64,000 bases of DNA from Pseudomonas neustonica (GTDB lineage: Bacteria; Pseudomonadota; Gammaproteobacteria; Pseudomonadales; Pseudomonadaceae). The position numbers and the translations under genes are program-made. Of this stretch, positions 43,405 to 54,173 are shown one piece after another. The stretch lies in assembly GCF_003797945.1 (NCBI RefSeq), contig NZ_RKKU01000001.1, forward strand, positions 248,001 through 312,000. The letters run 5' to 3'. Position 1 is the stretch's first letter; the number at the start of each line of letters is the position of its first letter. Below the pieces are notes generated by a model that worked only from the letters and a program-made list of their open reading frames with translations, did not search any database and was not told where the DNA came from.

Positions 43405-43452
43405 CTATTCATTTCCTCTTCGAGTCGGTGTTGGGTCGCAAAGCTGCCGGGA

Positions 43453-45275
<1,823 letters not shown>

Positions 45276-45314
45276 AACTAGGTTCCCGAATGTTTATGCT
45301 TAAATTCTTTTTCC

Positions 45315-45344
45315 ATAATAAACATATCCAAAAAATTATCTCAA
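45315..45344 (-). promoter_or_regulatory. Candidate sigma-70/sigma-38-type ectA promoter
   Basis: Read on the minus strand: TTGAGA (45339-45344), an 18-base AT-rich spacer and TATTAT (45315-45320). The start of transcription would lie about 33 bases before the ectA TTG codon. It sits in a highly AT-rich segment, fitting an osmotically controlled promoter. Confidence 0.6.
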
Positions 45345-45449
45345 CCCGCTATGAATGCAGCTTACAGGGCTATATTTTTGCTTATCAAATATTTATAGCT
45401 GTTAAATATCGCTGTCATATCCGTTGTGATTTACTTATCGATTTGACGT

Positions 45450-45474
45450 CCAGCCCTTGTCGCTAAAGGGCTGG
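45450..45474 (-). terminator. 9-bp hairpin between rhlG and ectA
   Basis: CCAGCCCTT (45450-45458) pairs with AAGGGCTGG (45466-45474) with a 7-base loop. It would insulate the ectoine promoter from rhlG read-through on the minus strand. No T-run follows. Confidence 0.4.
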
Positions 45475-45606
45475 CGCGGATGCGGGTAAAAGGCGGTAGA
45501 GCGGCTTGGAGGTAATAAAATATGGCCACAAAACAGGGCGTTTTTAGCCGATGAGCGACGTGAAATTATTTTTAGCGCCAGATGTGTGCAAAAAACGCAA
45601 ATGGTT

Positions 45607-45625
45607 TTGCACCAAGGGGGTGCAA
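45607..45625. promoter_or_regulatory. Dyad resembling an NtrC-type operator (GCAC-N7-GTGC)
   Basis: TTGCACC (45607-45613) and GGTGCAA (45619-45625) are perfect inverted arms. The core GCAC-N7-GTGC fits the NtrC-family operator consensus. It lies about 300 bp upstream of ectA and downstream of rhlG, with no sigma-54 box found close by, so function is uncertain. Confidence 0.35.
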
Positions 45626-45704
45626 GTCTTTGCGGGGTCGGGGATATAGAGCAGGGGGGGGCGCTCGGCACCCGTATCTGATGCCGAGCTTCGTTAACGG
45701 CTAT

Positions 45705-46475
45705 TTAGAGGGTAAAGCCACCGTCAATAGGAATGATGTTGCCTGTCATGTAAGCGCCGCCAGCGCTTGCCAACATAATGGCCAGTGCCGACATTTCTTC
45801 TTCACGTCCCCAGCGTTTCATCGGGATGTGCTGGCAATCTGCTGCCATTGCCTCGGGGTCGCTGTGGATGTGCTGGGTCATTTTGCTCGGGAAACGGCCG
45901 GGCGCAATAACGTTAACATTAATATGCTCACTCACTAGCTCACGCGCCAGGTTGCGCGACAATTGGTGTACGGCTGCCTTGCTAGGGCCGTAAGAATATG
46001 CTTCTTCACCAAAGGAACTGATTCCGGCAACCGAGCCAATGTTGATCACGCGTGTCGGGTTCGCCGCACTAGCGTTTTTACGCAGCATGGGCAGCAGTTG
46101 CTGAATGCAGCTGAATACCGATGTCACATTGAGCTGCATGACCTTTTCCCAGCCTGATACCGGGAAATCCTCCAGTGGGGCTCCCCAGCTGGTACCTGCA
46201 TTATTTACGAGAATATCGAGGTGGTCGGTGTGCTGAGCAACGTCAGCAGCGAGCTGCTTGGCTCCAGCTTCGCTCGACAGGTCTGCGCCGATGGCAATGC
46301 ACTCGCCGTACTGACTTAGCTCTTTTGCTGTCTGTTGGCCCTCGGCGAGCTTGCGGCAGCATATGATGACCTTAGCGCCAGCCTCCAAGTAACCCTGCGC
46401 GATCATACGGCCAATTCCGCGGCTACCACCGGTAACCAATGCCGTGCGGCCTTCGAGGCTAAAGTATTGCTGCAT
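45705..46475 (-). CDS. rhlG: RhlG-like NADPH-dependent 3-oxoacyl reductase
   Basis: A 256-residue SDR that follows P. aeruginosa RhlG through most of its length as I remember it: TGGSRGIGRMIAQGYLEAGA, NNAGTSWGAPLE, VSGWEKVMQLNVTSVFSC, INIGSVAGIS, YGPSKAA (Tyr and Lys), HINVNVIAPGRFPSKMTQHI. RhlG reduces beta-ketoacyl groups and was linked to rhamnolipid and PHA precursor supply, though its natural substrate has been debated. The ATG at 46475 with AGGAG is used; upstream in-frame codons are unsupported. Ends 430 bp before ectA on the same strand. Confidence 0.93.
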   Translation of the reverse strand: MQQYFSLEGRTALVTGGSRGIGRMIAQGYLEAGAKVIICCRKLAEGQQTAKELSQYGECIAIGADLSSEAGAKQLAADVAQHTDHLDILVNNAGTSWGAPLEDFPVSGWEKVMQLNVTSVFSCIQQLLPMLRKNASAANPTRVINIGSVAGISSFGEEAYSYGPSKAAVHQLSRNLARELVSEHINVNVIAPGRFPSKMTQHIHSDPEAMAADCQHIPMKRWGREEEMSALAIMLASAGGAYMTGNIIPIDGGFTL

Positions 46476-46733
46476 GTGATGACTCCTTGTTGTTGGTTGG
46501 AAAGCCGGTTTGGCTGTTACTGACACCTTAATACGCGGGTCTCGCGCTCCCCAAGCAAAGAGGAGGGTTATCCAGAGTACAAATGCTGCCTCATACGTGT
46601 CGGGTGATCAGGCGCTTTAGCCGCTTTTGCTTTATCCTGTTGCCATCGCGTCACGGGTGCGCCGGGTAAATGAACTGTTTGTCTGCCTGCGTATCTGAGT
46701 GTCTGCATCAATCAACTGGTAAACGAGGTGGTC

Positions 46734-48653
46734 ATGGGCCCAGTAAGGCGTTCACGCAAGGAAGATGCATCAGCCTGGACAGTGGCAGACAGCCGCAGCG
46801 TCTACGGTATTCGGCACTGGGGTGCAGGCTATTTCAATGTCAGTGATGCGGGTCATGTAGAAGTCATGCCGCGCGGCGCAGATGCTGGCAGCATTGATCT
46901 GCATGAGCTGGTCGGTCAGTTGCGTGACAGTGGTTTGGACCTGCCTCTTTTGGTGCGCTTCCCGGATATTTTGCAATCGCGTGTAAAGCAGCTGACGGGC
47001 GCTTTCGACCAAAGCATCGCCGCGCTGGACTACAGCAGCGGCTACACCGCGCTCTATCCAATCAAGGTGAACCAGCAGGAGACTGTGGTCGAAAGCATCA
47101 TTGCGACCGAAAACGTGTCTATCGGCCTGGAAGCGGGCTCCAAGCCCGAGCTGATGGCCGTGCTGGCACTTGCGCCCAAGGGCGGCACCATCGTCTGTAA
47201 TGGCTATAAGGATCGCGAGTTCATCCATTTGGCGCTGATTGGTCAGAAGCTGGGCCATAACGTGTTTCTGGTTATTGAAAAGGAATCCGAGGTTCGCTTG
47301 GTAATTGAAGAGGCGGAGAAGCTCGGTGTCACGCCACAGGTCGGACTACGTGTGCGGCTTTCATCACTGGCTTCCAGCAAATGGGCCGATACCGGTGGGG
47401 AAAAATCCAAGTTCGGCTTGTCGGCTGCGCAATTGCTTCGCGTGGTAGACGCGTTTACTGCGGCGGGTCTGCAGGATGGTGTGCGGTTACTGCACTTCCA
47501 CATGGGATCACAGATTGCCAATTTGGCGGATTATCAGCACGGTTTTCGCGAGGCCATTCGTTATTTTGGCGAACTGCGTGCGCTGGGCTTGCCGGTCGAT
47601 CACATTGATGTGGGTGGTGGTCTGGGTGTGGACTACGACGGTACCCATTCGCGTAATGCCAGCTCGATCAACTATGACGTCAACGAGTACGCGCAGACGG
47701 TCGTCGGCATGCTGAAGGACTTCTGCGACGAGCAGGGTCTGCCACACCCGCACATCTTTTCCGAGAGCGGTCGTGCCATGACGGCGCATCACGCGGTGCT
47801 GGTGGTTCAGGTTACTGATGTGGAACGCTACAACGACGTGCTGCCGCAGATAGACAATCTTGAAGAGCTGCCCCAGGTGGTGCGCAATCTGGTGGGTCTG
47901 CAGGATCAGCACGATATCGAAATGGTCACTGAGACCTATTGGCGGGCGACGCACTACATGGCTGATGTGGCGGCGCAGTACGCTGAGGGCAAGCTGACGC
48001 TGTCACAGAAGGCACTAGCCGAGCAGTGTTACTTTGCGCTCTGCAACCGTTTGCACACGCAGTTGAAGGCGCGCCAGCGTTCTCATCGTCAGGTGCTGGA
48101 CGAGCTAAACGACAAAATGGCCGATAAGTACATCTGTAACTTTTCGGTCTTCCAGAGCCTGCCGGATACCTGGGCGATTGACCAGGTGCTGCCGATCGTG
48201 CCATTGGATCGACTTGAAGAGGAGCCGCTGCGTCGCGCTGTTTTGCAGGATCTGACCTGTGACTCTGATGGCAAGATTCGCCACTATGTGGACGAGCAGA
48301 GCATCGAAAACAGTCTGCCGGTGCATGAGTTGCGCGAGGGTGAGGATTATCTGTTGGGTATCTTCCTGGTGGGTGCTTATCAAGAGATCTTGGGTGATAT
48401 GCACAACCTGTTCGGTGATACCGATTCGGTCAATGTCTACCTGCGCCCGGACGGTAAAGTAGTGCACGGCGGTATCGAGACCCACGACACCATCGAAGAT
48501 ATGTTGCGCTACGTGCACTTTGCTCCGGATGAACTGGTGACCTTGTATCGCGATAAGGTCGCAGGGGCCAAGCTGAGTCCCGCGGAGCGCACCCGCTTTG
48601 TGGATGCGCTGCGTCTGGGCCTGACTCGTTCGTCCTACCTTAGCGCCGAGTAG
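46734..48653 (+). CDS. speA: Biosynthetic arginine decarboxylase SpeA
   Basis: A 639-residue PLP enzyme, full length for the family. The opening ([20 protein letters not shown]), the PLP Lys111 in [10 protein letters not shown], the [14 protein letters not shown] and [14 protein letters not shown] segments, and [10 protein letters not shown] are characteristic. It decarboxylates arginine to agmatine for putrescine and spermidine synthesis. GAGG precedes the ATG at 46734; a GTG two codons earlier is possible. Ends 3 bp before the convergent hotdog-like gene. Confidence 0.97.
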   Translation: MGPVRRSRKEDASAWTVADSRSVYGIRHWGAGYFNVSDAGHVEVMPRGADAGSIDLHELVGQLRDSGLDLPLLVRFPDILQSRVKQLTGAFDQSIAALDYSSGYTALYPIKVNQQETVVESIIATENVSIGLEAGSKPELMAVLALAPKGGTIVCNGYKDREFIHLALIGQKLGHNVFLVIEKESEVRLVIEEAEKLGVTPQVGLRVRLSSLASSKWADTGGEKSKFGLSAAQLLRVVDAFTAAGLQDGVRLLHFHMGSQIANLADYQHGFREAIRYFGELRALGLPVDHIDVGGGLGVDYDGTHSRNASSINYDVNEYAQTVVGMLKDFCDEQGLPHPHIFSESGRAMTAHHAVLVVQVTDVERYNDVLPQIDNLEELPQVVRNLVGLQDQHDIEMVTETYWRATHYMADVAAQYAEGKLTLSQKALAEQCYFALCNRLHTQLKARQRSHRQVLDELNDKMADKYICNFSVFQSLPDTWAIDQVLPIVPLDRLEEEPLRRAVLQDLTCDSDGKIRHYVDEQSIENSLPVHELREGEDYLLGIFLVGAYQEILGDMHNLFGDTDSVNVYLRPDGKVVHGGIETHDTIEDMLRYVHFAPDELVTLYRDKVAGAKLSPAERTRFVDALRLGLTRSSYLSAE

Positions 48654-48656
48654 TGA

Positions 48657-49373
48657 TCAGGCTGCGGCGGCCAGGCTGATCCAGGTCGCCTCAGCCCAGG
48701 CAACAGCCTGGCCGCTCTGGTTATACAGGGCGGTACCAGCAAAATGTTTGCGGCCATCGTGGCTCAGTGCCCAGCCGCTCACTACCAATTGCTCTCCGGC
48801 CCGGATGGGCTGATCGATGTGGGCGGCAAAACGCCCGAGTAGAGCGGTGCCTGCCTGGTCGCGCACAGCGAAGTAGCCCGGGCAATCCAGCGCCGCCCAA
48901 AGGTATTCACTAGCGACCACGCCATCTTCAGCTGCCAATGTCTCGTCTGGCGTCCAGAGCGCGGCGACGTGCTCTTCTCTTTGTTCGGTCGGACCGGCAA
49001 AAATACGCAGGCCATCCAGGGGTTCGCGGTCCGTCCCGCAGACGAAGCAACAGGGCAGGTTGTGCTGTTCAAATCCTTTGAAACCTTGCTGAGCTTTCTT
49101 GGCTGTATTCGCACTCACAGCGTCCGGCAGTTTGAGTTCGAGGTTGTAGGGCTTGGCGCTAGCCAGTAGCTGCTCGCCGAGCTTGAGCTGTGCGCCGTCA
49201 GCTTTAACGACTAGTTGCAGAGGTGTATCCAGTGGCGGTGGCGCATGCAGCGTGACTTGGCATGGCATGCCTAGCGCGTTGGCCAGCAGCCCGCAAACGT
49301 AACCGCCGTTGCCGCTGTTGGGTGGTCCGCAGAAGCGTGAGTTGATGGTGATGATCTGTTCTTTATGCTGCAT
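48657..49373 (-). CDS. Double-hotdog, thioesterase-like protein
   Basis: A 238-residue soluble protein. Two segments (NSGNGGYVCGLLANALG near 20-36, and VVASEYLWAALDCPGYFAVRD, GRFAAHIDQPIRAGEQLVVSGWALSHDGRKHFAGTALY-like in the C-terminal half) suggest two hotdog folds, as in acyl-CoA thioesterase-like proteins. Between them lies CCFVCG, an unusual Cys cluster. Known catalytic residues cannot be picked out. It is the last gene of the epoxide hydrolase/halohydrin dehalogenase operon, 23 bp after it; any metabolic link is inference. Confidence 0.7.
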   Translation of the reverse strand: MQHKEQIITINSRFCGPPNSGNGGYVCGLLANALGMPCQVTLHAPPPLDTPLQLVVKADGAQLKLGEQLLASAKPYNLELKLPDAVSANTAKKAQQGFKGFEQHNLPCCFVCGTDREPLDGLRIFAGPTEQREEHVAALWTPDETLAAEDGVVASEYLWAALDCPGYFAVRDQAGTALLGRFAAHIDQPIRAGEQLVVSGWALSHDGRKHFAGTALYNQSGQAVAWAEATWISLAAAA

Positions 49374-49396
49374 AGCGATTCCTCAAAATACGGGCC

Positions 49397-50077
49397 TCAG
49401 TGGCTCCAGCCACCGCAGACGGGAAATACCTGGCCGACAAAGCAGTTGGCGGCGTCGCTGCAAAGATAGGCGGCGAAACTGGCGTCTTCTTCAGCTGATA
49501 CCAATCGGCCTAGCGGAACCTCGCGTTGCAGGCGCGCCTGGAACGCCGGATTCGCCTGGATGTCGTCGGGAAAATAAGTGGGATTGTCGACGAAGTTCTG
49601 CGCAATCGCGTTGACTTGAATTCCTTTGCTGGCCACTTCGGCCCCTACCGCCTGAATCCAGGCCAACTGAGCACCGCGCGCGGCGCTGTAACTGGACGCG
49701 CGCTTCATACCGCGCAGCGCCGAGGCGCTGCCCATAAGCAGAATCTTGCCCTTTTGGCGTGCAATCATCCCGGGCAGCACCGCGCGAGCAAAACGCGGTA
49801 AGGGATCAACCATGTGGCGAAACAGCAGCCCCCACTCTTCGTCTTCGACCTCGCTGGCTGCTGTGCTGGGAGCGGGTACGCCCAGATTGAGCAGCAAAAC
49901 ATCCAACTCCCCGGCTTCTTTGATCGCCTGAGCTGGTGCTTTTGGATCCAGAAAGTCCCGTTGATCGGCTATCACTGTGGCACCACAAGCCTGCAGGATT
50001 GCGTTCAGTGAGGGGCCCATAAAATCATTGGCCTGGGTTAGCAAAATACGCTTACCGTCAAGGTTGCAAAGTGTCAT
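49397..50077 (-). CDS. Halohydrin dehalogenase (haloalcohol dehalogenase, HheD/HheE-like)
   Basis: A 226-residue SDR-fold protein that lacks the nucleotide motif TGxxxGxG and NNAG, and instead has both halohydrin dehalogenase signatures: T-X4-F-X-G (Thr14, Phe19, Gly21, the halide pocket) and S-X12-Y-X3-R (Ser117, Tyr130, Arg134), where true SDR reductases have Lys. Such enzymes close vicinal haloalcohols to epoxides, releasing halide, and can open epoxides with azide, cyanide or nitrite. The tail (NFVDNPTYFPDDIQANPAF) also resembles known members. Start 50077 has AGGAG; upstream in-frame sequence is inside the neighbouring hydrolase gene. The next gene upstream is an epoxide hydrolase. Confidence 0.85.
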   Translation of the reverse strand: MTLCNLDGKRILLTQANDFMGPSLNAILQACGATVIADQRDFLDPKAPAQAIKEAGELDVLLLNLGVPAPSTAASEVEDEEWGLLFRHMVDPLPRFARAVLPGMIARQKGKILLMGSASALRGMKRASSYSAARGAQLAWIQAVGAEVASKGIQVNAIAQNFVDNPTYFPDDIQANPAFQARLQREVPLGRLVSAEEDASFAAYLCSDAANCFVGQVFPVCGGWSH

Positions 50078-50106
50078 AGCCAGTCTCCTGCTCTCGTCGA
50101 CAACCT

Positions 50107-51078
50107 TTAGTATGCGGCAAAGTGTGCAGCCAGAAAGGGTAGCAGTTGGGCGTTCACCTCTGCTGGTTTCTCGGCTTGAATCCAATGCCCGCAATCAGCG
50201 ATGACGTGTTGTTCAACCTTTGGGATAACGCTGGGCATTTTTTTGATGGTGTATGCCTCCAAAGAACCTACTGGGTCGCGGTCACCGATTAAAAACAAGG
50301 CAGGTTGCTCGATCTGTTTGCCGGCCAGTGGTGCCGTGCGCTCCCAGTTACGTTCAAAGTTGCGGTACCAGTTGATGGGGCCGTGAAATCCGCTCTGCTC
50401 AAAGGTCTTTACATAAACGGCGAAGGCTTCTTCTGAGCACCAATGCGGTGGGCTACCGGGATCGATGTAATCCTCCAGCCAGGCTGCGTCGGCGGGTTTG
50501 TCCTGCACTAGCGTATTGCCTTCCTGGCTGTTGGACAGACCATGCATCATCAACCGCATGGTGCGCGGTATGTCGGCTGCCATTTCCGCTTCTGCCAGTC
50601 CTGATTGTTGAAAGTAGACGATGTAGTGAAAACGATCCTTGTAGGCTTCGCGCATCATATTGATTGCCGGTTGCCGCGGGCGCCCCCCAAAGGGCACCGA
50701 CATTCCGCATACCGCTTTCACCCGCGCGGGCTCAAGCAAGGCAAGATGCCAGGCGATGGGGGCCCCCCAATCGTGACCTATCATCGCTACTTGTTCATGA
50801 CCCAGGTAGTTCATCGCTCCCTGAATGTCGGCGCAAAGAGTAATCAGATCGTAGGCTTCGACCGCTTCAGGAGCGCTGCTGGCACCGTAACCGCGCATTT
50901 CAGGGATGAGCACTCGGTAGCCTTGGTTGGCCAGCACTTTCGCCTGATGTAGCCAGGAGTACCAGCACTCTGGAAAACCGTGCAGCAGCCAGACGGGCCG
51001 ACCGTCTCGGGGGCCAGCGGTATACAGACTTAGTTTTATGTTATTGGTGGGTACCAGCTGGTGCTCAAACTGATCCAT
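50107..51078 (-). CDS. Soluble epoxide hydrolase-like alpha/beta hydrolase
   Basis: A 323-residue enzyme. HGFPE (33-37, oxyanion hole HGxP), the Asp103 nucleophile in GHDWGA, the two lid Tyr residues in FHYIVYFQQSG and INWYRNFERNWERT (very close to mammalian sEH), the acid in LIGDRDPVGS and the His in DCGHWIQAEKP give a complete epoxide-hydrolase set. It opens epoxides to diols. It is first in the operon with the halohydrin dehalogenase (29-bp gap), which supplies the epoxide. Substrate inferred from context. Confidence 0.88.
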   Translation of the reverse strand: MDQFEHQLVPTNNIKLSLYTAGPRDGRPVWLLHGFPECWYSWLHQAKVLANQGYRVLIPEMRGYGASSAPEAVEAYDLITLCADIQGAMNYLGHEQVAMIGHDWGAPIAWHLALLEPARVKAVCGMSVPFGGRPRQPAINMMREAYKDRFHYIVYFQQSGLAEAEMAADIPRTMRLMMHGLSNSQEGNTLVQDKPADAAWLEDYIDPGSPPHWCSEEAFAVYVKTFEQSGFHGPINWYRNFERNWERTAPLAGKQIEQPALFLIGDRDPVGSLEAYTIKKMPSVIPKVEQHVIADCGHWIQAEKPAEVNAQLLPFLAAHFAAY

Positions 51079-51282
51079 CGGGGTGCTCCATTGGTGTGTG
51101 CTGGGGACACTATCGCAAAAGTACAGGTCCTTGGCTTGCTCCTTGCTTTAGCTATTCATCAGCCGAAGTGTGCGTCATGCGTGCAGTGGATGTCGGAAGA
51201 TTTTATGCCTTGGTAGATATGTCGTGGAGCGCATAGCTGAACTATTCTCAGTGACGACGCGGTTTCGAAGAGCGAAGGAGAA

Positions 51283-54168
51283 ATGCTCAGTATGAAAGGA
51301 TCCAGGAATGGGGTCAGCTTGCAGTGGCTTATAGCCAGTACCATCGTCTTGTGTTTGCTGGCGATGCTGAGCATTACCGCCTGGCAAGGTTATCGTAGCT
51401 CGCAGACGCTGCTGATTGAGACCGCCAACGACTCTGCCCAGCAACTGGGGGCCTTGCTCAATGAAAGAGCAGAGCGTTTGCTTGACCCGGCTGAAGGCGC
51501 TCTGCGTATCTTGACCTTCGACCCGTTAGTGCAGTCACAGAATCTTGAGCAGCGGCTTCAGCGCCTGCCGGTCATGTTTGAAACCCTGCGCAGTAATCAC
51601 ACCTTAAGCGCTGTTTATATCGGCTACGCCAATGGCGACTTTTTTTTGCTGAGGCGGCTGCATGAAGGAGTGCGGCTTGGTCGCCAGAAAATACCGCTAA
51701 ACTCGGTTTTTGTTGTGCAGTCGATTGAGCAATCGGCTGCTGGCGAAAACCCGGTTGCTCGTTGGTTGTTTTATGACAATCAGGGCGGGCTCTTGGAGAG
51801 CAGGCGCCTGCCTGACTACGACTTCGACCCGCGTAACCGGCCCTGGTATCAGGAGGCCGTTGTTTCCCCAGGTTTGATTCTGACCGAACCTTATGTGTTT
51901 TTTACCACGGGTCAGGTGGGTATCACCATGGCCAAGCACAGTGCCAGCGGGGCGGTGATTGGCCTGGACGCGTCGGTCAGTGATCTGGGCGGCGAGGTGA
52001 CTGAGCTGAGGTTGACACCGGGCACCGAGACCGTTCTATTGAGCGGTGATGATACGGTGATTGCCTATACGGATCTGCAGCGTGTTTTTCAGCGCGATAG
52101 CCAGGGCGTGCATTTAGCCAGCCTTGAGGAGTTGGGGGTGCCTGTTCTCCAGCAAATTCAGTTTCTCCCTGAGCCGCCACGCCAGCCAAAGCTGCTGAGC
52201 GTAAACGGTGAGGATTGGTATGTGCTGAGTTTGCCTTTGAGCCGCATAGGCGATAGCGAAGGACATATTCTTATTGCCATACCGGAAGCCGAAATGCTGG
52301 CAGGGGTCCGTGATAGTTTACAGCGGCAAGCGCTTTGGGCCTTGGTGGTGGCCGCGGTATTGTTGTTGATTGGCTGGGCGCTGGGTCAGCGCCTCGGCCA
52401 GCCCCTGAAGCTGCTGGGAGACCAGGTTAATCAGTTGGCCAGCCTGGATTTCAATACGCCTATCGGTGTGCGCTCGCGCATTCGCGAGGTGAATAGTTTG
52501 AGCAAGATGGCGGCTCAGATGGCTAAGGCGATCGGTAACTTTCAAACGATCACGCATACGCTTAATCATGAAACCCAGCTCGAGCGGATGTTGGATGTTG
52601 TGCTGGCGCAACTGGTCGAGATTGCCGGCGGGCGCGGTGGCGCGGTTTATTTATGCGACGAGGATGGCGAGGTTCTGCGCCGCACTGGCAGCTCGCATGC
52701 GGAACACTATCCAGCGCAGTTGCCACTGACTGATGCTCTTTATGATGCGCCAGCGCGCACCTTGGCGGCTCTGCTGGACGATGAACATCGCTACCTGACG
52801 CTGGCTCTGCATGATCGCCAGCATGTACTGCAAGGTGTTCTGGTGGTGGAGGTCTCACCGCTGTTGCCCGAGGACTCTGTCCGCAGTCTGAGGCGATTTT
52901 TGGGTAGTCTGGCCGGGACGCTGGCAGTGGCGATCGAAACCCGTGAGCTCTTTGCAGATCAACAGATTTTGCTGGAGTCAATTATCCGCTTGCTCGCTAC
53001 CGCTATCGATGCCAAATCACCTTATACCGGCGGGCACTGCGACCGGGTTCCGCAATTGGCCGAGATGCTACTCAAGGAGGCGGAGGCAACTCAGCAGGGC
53101 CCATTGGCCGGCTTTCAACTTGATGAGCAGCAGCGCTATGAGTTTAGAATCGCTGCCTGGCTGCACGACTGCGGCAAAATCACCAGCCCCGAATATGTGG
53201 TTGATAAGGCCACCAAGCTGGAAACGCTGTACAACCGTATCCATGAGATTCGCACCCGTTTTGAAGTGCTGTGGCGTGATGCCGATATTCGTTATTGGCA
53301 GGGCCGTGCTGCAGGTGAAGATGAATCTTTACTGCAGCGGCAACGGGAGCTTGAACAGGACCGTCTGCGCGACGATTTTGCATTGGTTGCCCAAGCCAAT
53401 ACCGGTGGCGAGTTCATGGCTGACACCGACGTGCAGCGGCTTGAAACCATTGCTCAGCAGAGCTGGTTGCGCCATTTTGATAATCGTTTGGGGTTATCCG
53501 GTGAAGAGGAACGGCAGCTGTCCGGCGTCCCTATCGCGCCGTTACCTGCCGAGGAAAAGCTACTCGCGGATCGGCCAGAGCATCTGTTTGCCTGGGGCGA
53601 GCGTAAGCCACCAGTGGTGGCAGGAGACCCAGCCAACCGTTGGGGATTTGATATGCAATTGCCGGAGCACAGCAAGAACCTGGGCGAGCTCTACAATCTG
53701 TGTATCGCGCGTGGCACTCTCACGGCCGAGGAGCGTTTCAAGATCAATGATCACATCGTGCAAACCTTGATCATGCTGTCGACGCTGCCCTTTCCCAAGT
53801 CACTAGCCAAAGTGCCAGCGCTGGCCGCCACTCATCACGAAAAACTGGACGGTACCGGCTACCCGCGTCGCCTGAGTGGTGACCACTTGTCGGTAGAAGA
53901 CCGCATATTGGCTATTGCCGACATATTTGAAGCGCTGACGGCAGCGGACCGGCCTTATAAAAAGGCTAAAACGCTATCTGAATCGGTAAGGATTATGTTG
54001 TTTATGGCACGCGATCAGCACATTGATGCAACGCTGCTGGCCTTGTTTTTGCGCTCTGGCGCCTATCGTGACTACGCTGAGCGTTTTCTGGTGCCCGAGC
54101 AAAGGGATGAGATCGATGTTGAGGCGTGTGTCGGGCAACTACGCGACTGGGGTTTGTTGCATGACTAG
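51283..54168 (+). CDS. Membrane HD-GYP domain protein with Cache and GAF-like sensors (predicted c-di-GMP phosphodiesterase)
   Basis: A 961-residue inner-membrane protein. TM1 (about 13-35), a large periplasmic double-Cache region (about 38-340), TM2 (about 345-368), a HAMP-like stretch (about 370-425), a GAF-like domain (about 435-560) and an HD-GYP domain (about 565-955) are seen. The HD pair occurs in AAWLHDCGK, and the GYP motif in HHEKLDGTGYPRRL. About 200 residues separate them, far more than in minimal HD-GYP enzymes. AGGAG lies 2 bases before 51283 and 11 before the ATG at 51292, so the start is uncertain by three codons. It probably links an extracellular signal to c-di-GMP turnover. 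Confidence 0.87.
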   Translation: MLSMKGSRNGVSLQWLIASTIVLCLLAMLSITAWQGYRSSQTLLIETANDSAQQLGALLNERAERLLDPAEGALRILTFDPLVQSQNLEQRLQRLPVMFETLRSNHTLSAVYIGYANGDFFLLRRLHEGVRLGRQKIPLNSVFVVQSIEQSAAGENPVARWLFYDNQGGLLESRRLPDYDFDPRNRPWYQEAVVSPGLILTEPYVFFTTGQVGITMAKHSASGAVIGLDASVSDLGGEVTELRLTPGTETVLLSGDDTVIAYTDLQRVFQRDSQGVHLASLEELGVPVLQQIQFLPEPPRQPKLLSVNGEDWYVLSLPLSRIGDSEGHILIAIPEAEMLAGVRDSLQRQALWALVVAAVLLLIGWALGQRLGQPLKLLGDQVNQLASLDFNTPIGVRSRIREVNSLSKMAAQMAKAIGNFQTITHTLNHETQLERMLDVVLAQLVEIAGGRGGAVYLCDEDGEVLRRTGSSHAEHYPAQLPLTDALYDAPARTLAALLDDEHRYLTLALHDRQHVLQGVLVVEVSPLLPEDSVRSLRRFLGSLAGTLAVAIETRELFADQQILLESIIRLLATAIDAKSPYTGGHCDRVPQLAEMLLKEAEATQQGPLAGFQLDEQQRYEFRIAAWLHDCGKITSPEYVVDKATKLETLYNRIHEIRTRFEVLWRDADIRYWQGRAAGEDESLLQRQRELEQDRLRDDFALVAQANTGGEFMADTDVQRLETIAQQSWLRHFDNRLGLSGEEERQLSGVPIAPLPAEEKLLADRPEHLFAWGERKPPVVAGDPANRWGFDMQLPEHSKNLGELYNLCIARGTLTAEERFKINDHIVQTLIMLSTLPFPKSLAKVPALAATHHEKLDGTGYPRRLSGDHLSVEDRILAIADIFEALTAADRPYKKAKTLSESVRIMLFMARDQHIDATLLALFLRSGAYRDYAERFLVPEQRDEIDVEACVGQLRDWGLLHD

Positions 54169-54173
54169 TGAGG

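Larger units (their letters stand above)
45276..45704. other. Intergenic region between rhlG and ectA: ectoine promoter and dyads
   Basis: This 429-bp interval carries the ectA promoter (45315-45344), a 9-bp hairpin (45450-45474), a GCAC-N7-GTGC dyad (45607-45625) and an 8-bp stem with an 11-base loop after rhlG (45663-45689). The ectA-proximal 170 bp is strikingly AT-rich compared with its surroundings. No gene is apparent. Confidence 0.7.

Noticed and set aside
50107-51078. Haloalkane dehalogenase instead of epoxide hydrolase
   Set aside because: GHDWGA alone fits both, but the lid segments YFQ and NWYRNFERNW with two tyrosines are specific to epoxide hydrolases.
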